From NCBI RefSeq assembly GCF_019402645.1, contig NZ_VKKS01000001.1, forward strand, positions 3,328,970 through 3,392,969: DNA of 64,000 bases, given 5' to 3'. Below the pieces are notes generated by a model. The model ran no database searches. It had not been told where the DNA came from and worked only from the letters and a program-made list of their open reading frames with translations. The DNA comes from Morganella morganii (lineage in GTDB: Bacteria; Pseudomonadota; Gammaproteobacteria; Enterobacterales; Enterobacteriaceae). Both the position numbers and the translations under genes were made by a program. Below, one piece after another: positions 61,837-64,000 of this stretch (positions are counted from its first letter, which is position 1; each line of letters opens with the position of its first letter).

Positions 61837-62733
61837 ATGAATGAAAATAATTTAGTTTCTATTGTTGTTATAGCTTACAACCATGAACGTTATATCTTAG
61901 ACTGTTTAAAAAGTATATCTTGCCAGACCTATAAAAATATAGAACTAATTGTAATTGATAATAAATCTACCGATAACACCTTATCCTTAATTAATACTTA
62001 TGCTAATAACAATATAAAGGACAATATTAATATTGTTGCAAGCGAAGATAATTTAGGTGTAATTGGAGGAATCGAGTTAGGAATTAAAATATCTAGAGGA
62101 GATTTTATAACTTTCTTTGCAAGTGATGATATCATGATCCATGATAGAATTGAGAAGCAAGTTAACTTTCTTATAAATAACCCCTGTATTACAGGATGTT
62201 TCGGAAACATGCTGCGTATAAATGATCGTGGTGAAATTTATAATAGCAAATTACTTCCAGTTGTTACTGAAAAAAAATACTCTCTTGAAGACATTCTTTA
62301 TAAAAGAGTTAATTTATATTCTCCAACTCAACTTTATCGAAAAGATTTATTATTGAATGTTATTAATGAAATCCCACCTGACTTAAAAATAGAAGATATT
62401 TGGATGTATCATAAGCTGTTAGCTAATAATTGTAAACTTTATACCTTACCCTATCTATTTACCTTGTATAGGATACACGGAACGAATACGCACTCTAAAT
62501 ATAAAGTAATGATGTATGAAAAAATAAAAATATTAAATGAGTACCGTGATGAGAAATATTATTCCAAAGCATTAAACTTTATATATCTAGAGCATTTCTC
62601 TGTTTTTTCATCACATAATAAAATTGAAGCCATAAAATTATTTCCCAAAATAATGGTCAATTTTACTTCAAAATATTATTGGATTGGAATTGCCAGATTT
62701 ATTTTTGATTGGAGATTTTTATGGGGAAAATAA
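61837..62733 (+). CDS. GT2-family glycosyltransferase
   Basis: A 298-residue GT-A enzyme. It starts VSIVVIAYNHERYILDCLKS, has the nucleotide-binding LIVIDNKSTDNT and an Asp-Asp metal motif (ASDD, residues 97-98), and the acceptor-site IEDIWMYHKL. It transfers one of the sugars of the O-unit; donor and linkage cannot be read from the sequence. It overlaps the next gene by 13 bp. Confidence 0.88.
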   Translation: MNENNLVSIVVIAYNHERYILDCLKSISCQTYKNIELIVIDNKSTDNTLSLINTYANNNIKDNINIVASEDNLGVIGGIELGIKISRGDFITFFASDDIMIHDRIEKQVNFLINNPCITGCFGNMLRINDRGEIYNSKLLPVVTEKKYSLEDILYKRVNLYSPTQLYRKDLLLNVINEIPPDLKIEDIWMYHKLLANNCKLYTLPYLFTLYRIHGTNTHSKYKVMMYEKIKILNEYRDEKYYSKALNFIYLEHFSVFSSHNKIEAIKLFPKIMVNFTSKYYWIGIARFIFDWRFLWGK

Positions 62734-63386
62734 TATTTTCAACTGACCTTTGTGATACTCTAGTTAAGGGAAATACAACTTTTATTTTTTTAGACTCATA
62801 TCTCTCTGAAAATAGAAAATATAAGCTCTATAAGAAAATAAAGAAAAATATAGTTATCCGGTTTATTCTAAAAATATTATTCTTAATAAAAGTTGATATA
62901 AATAGATATATTGCTCTAGGATTTATAAAGGGAGTGCCAAAAGAAACATTAGTCTCACATCTTGATACGATATTTGCATATAAATTTGTATTTAATAATG
63001 ATGTTTTATCTGCATTATTAAACTCAAAGAAAAAAAACAACAATACATATATTGTCTCCGCATCCTTAGACTTTATTGTTGAATATATATCACATAAATT
63101 AGATGTTAATTTTTTAAGCACTACATTAAAATATAAAAATAATATTTGCCTCGGAAAGATAGAAAAAGATTTATTATTTTCTAAAAAAACCGAGTTTTTG
63201 AAAAAAATAAATGGCAAAAATGGTAAAATACTATTTATTAGTGATAACCGAGAGGATGTACAATTATTAAAACATGCGGATTATGGTTTTGGTTTTTTTA
63301 ATAAAAAAAATGAATTATGTTTCATGAAAAATAAAATAACTCCATTTAATATAACACAAGTCAATGAAATAATTAATAATGAATAG
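62721..63386 (+). CDS. HAD-superfamily phosphatase-like protein (SerB/HAD-IB type)
   Basis: A 221-residue protein. The ATG at 62721 with GGAG upstream is the better start; the frame is open to a TTG at 62709. Motif I reads STDLCDTLVKG: Asp9 is the nucleophile, but the usual second Asp is Cys11 and Asp12 follows. Motif II is IVSASLDF, and motif IV is LFISDNREDVQLL. The segment between resembles SerB-like HAD-IB enzymes. It overlaps the glycosyltransferase by 13 bp and the following UbiA-like gene by 8 bp, so the three are translationally coupled. A dephosphorylation of a lipid- or glycan-linked sugar phosphate is a reasonable inference. Confidence 0.72.
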   Translation: MGKIIFSTDLCDTLVKGNTTFIFLDSYLSENRKYKLYKKIKKNIVIRFILKILFLIKVDINRYIALGFIKGVPKETLVSHLDTIFAYKFVFNNDVLSALLNSKKKNNNTYIVSASLDFIVEYISHKLDVNFLSTTLKYKNNICLGKIEKDLLFSKKTEFLKKINGKNGKILFISDNREDVQLLKHADYGFGFFNKKNELCFMKNKITPFNITQVNEIINNE

Positions 63387-64000
63387 TATATATTACATCC
63401 CATTTTTTTATTTTTACAAAACTAGATTAAAATCCATTAAGAAATATATTTCATGGATGATAATTTATACTATTCCTGTATCTTTTTCATTTGTCTTTTA
63501 TACCGGTTTTAGCTTAGGGGGCATACAGAATTTATTTGTTTCCTTACTCTCTATCACATTAATATACTCTCTATATGAGATAGGGTATATATATAACGAT
63601 ACTGAAACAATAAAAACTGAAAAAAAACCAACCATACGACTGACAAAATACCAACTTAGATTTTATGAGAATAATAAGATTACAATTTACTCTTCAAGAG
63701 TTATAATATCTATATTTATTTCTTTATTATTAATGTCTTTTATGTCAAGTAATATAGCTTACTTTATATGTTCAGCTTGGTCATTACTTATAGTTTATTA
63801 TTTTTATAATACAACCAGAAGCATATATAATTTGCCTCTCCACTTTATTTTAGTAGCTATCAGATATTCTTCAGCTTCACTTATTTTTGGTCAATCTTAT
63901 TTAGTCCTGTTTTATCTTATATTGTTATTCCCTGTCATAAATTTACTTGAGCGGTCTACGGAAAATAGATTCAATATTAATAGTATTATAAATAAACCAT
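63379..64000 (+). CDS. UbiA-like polyprenyltransferase, truncated by the window end
   Basis: Open frame of at least 207 codons from the ATG at 63379, running past the window end. It has at least five hydrophobic segments (about 24-45, 50-70, 107-122, 126-143, 174-190). The segment YEIGYIYNDTETIKTEKKPT around residues 66-85 resembles the first UbiA motif (ND then acidic residues then KxPxxR; Arg87 follows). The segment from Tyr142 to Gly171 (YNTTRSIYN, RYSSASLIFG) resembles the second UbiA region. It overlaps the HAD gene by 8 bp. UbiA-type enzymes in cell-wall loci make polyprenyl-phosphate sugars from PRPP. The assignment is by eye only. Confidence 0.55.
   Translation, partial: MNSIYYIPFFYFYKTRLKSIKKYISWMIIYTIPVSFSFVFYTGFSLGGIQNLFVSLLSITLIYSLYEIGYIYNDTETIKTEKKPTIRLTKYQLRFYENNKITIYSSRVIISIFISLLLMSFMSSNIAYFICSAWSLLIVYYFYNTTRSIYNLPLHFILVAIRYSSASLIFGQSYLVLFYLILLFPVINLLERSTENRFNINSIINKP

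Overview
The window looks like chromosomal backbone of a member of the Morganellaceae, most probably Morganella morganii. Three things point there. Protein similarity to E. coli is high throughout and the gene order follows the E. coli murI-to-cpxA segment. The backbone is roughly half G+C, whereas Proteus and Providencia are clearly more AT-rich. An O-antigen locus starts directly after cpxA, as is known for Proteus and Providencia. The species call rests on recall of these families, not on a search.

Layout, left to right. 57-4208: murI, btuB with a cobalamin riboswitch, and trmA. 4646-7771: an inserted nickel ECF-transporter operon (nikKLMQO). 7828-11395: yijD, fabR, sthA and oxyR. 11396-12494: an unusually long oxyR-argH gap with small and broken ORFs. 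12495-18334: the argCBGH operon divergent from argE, with a textbook pair of ARG boxes. 18437-28456: metF, an orphan gene plus the remnant of a paralogue, an AhpD-like gene, ppc, metBL and metJ. The metF-ppc block is inverted relative to E. coli. 28577-37595: rpmE, priA, cytR, ftsN, hslVU, menA, rraA and zapB. 37911-43096: glpFK followed by a separately controlled glpTQ pair. 43165-48585: emrD, fpr, yiiR, yiiQ, tpiA and pfkA. 48946-52943: accessory DNA where E. coli has fieF, holding an unrecognised 273-residue protein and an AIDA-like autotransporter. 52968-55813: the Cpx envelope-stress genes, including a clear CpxQ small RNA at the 3' end of cpxP. 56238-64000: a JUMPstart/ops element and the first eight or nine genes of an AT-rich O-antigen cluster, cut off by the window end.

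How the parts work together. The arg and met genes form two amino-acid regulons with visible ArgR and MetJ operators. The glp genes take up and phosphorylate glycerol (glpFK), import glycerol-3-phosphate and hydrolyse glycerophosphodiesters (glpTQ). The nik operon probably supplies nickel, for instance for urease. The O-antigen genes predict a dTDP-linked 3-acetamido-3,6-dideoxyhexose (Fuc3NAc or Qui3NAc) made by RmlA, a 3,4-ketoisomerase, an aminotransferase and a GNAT acetyltransferase. A Wzx/Wzy pathway, one GT2 enzyme and a HAD plus UbiA-like pair follow.

Most unusual items: the HAD/UbiA-like pair at the right edge; the hybrid active site of the ketoisomerase; a second copy of the CpxQ 3' end flanking the autotransporter; ERIC elements next to zapB, pfkA and inside the metF leader; the broken paralogue beside the orphan gene at 19688; and the series of exposed N-terminal histidines in NikK, NikL and NikM. 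No rRNA, tRNA, CRISPR array or insertion sequence was recognised.
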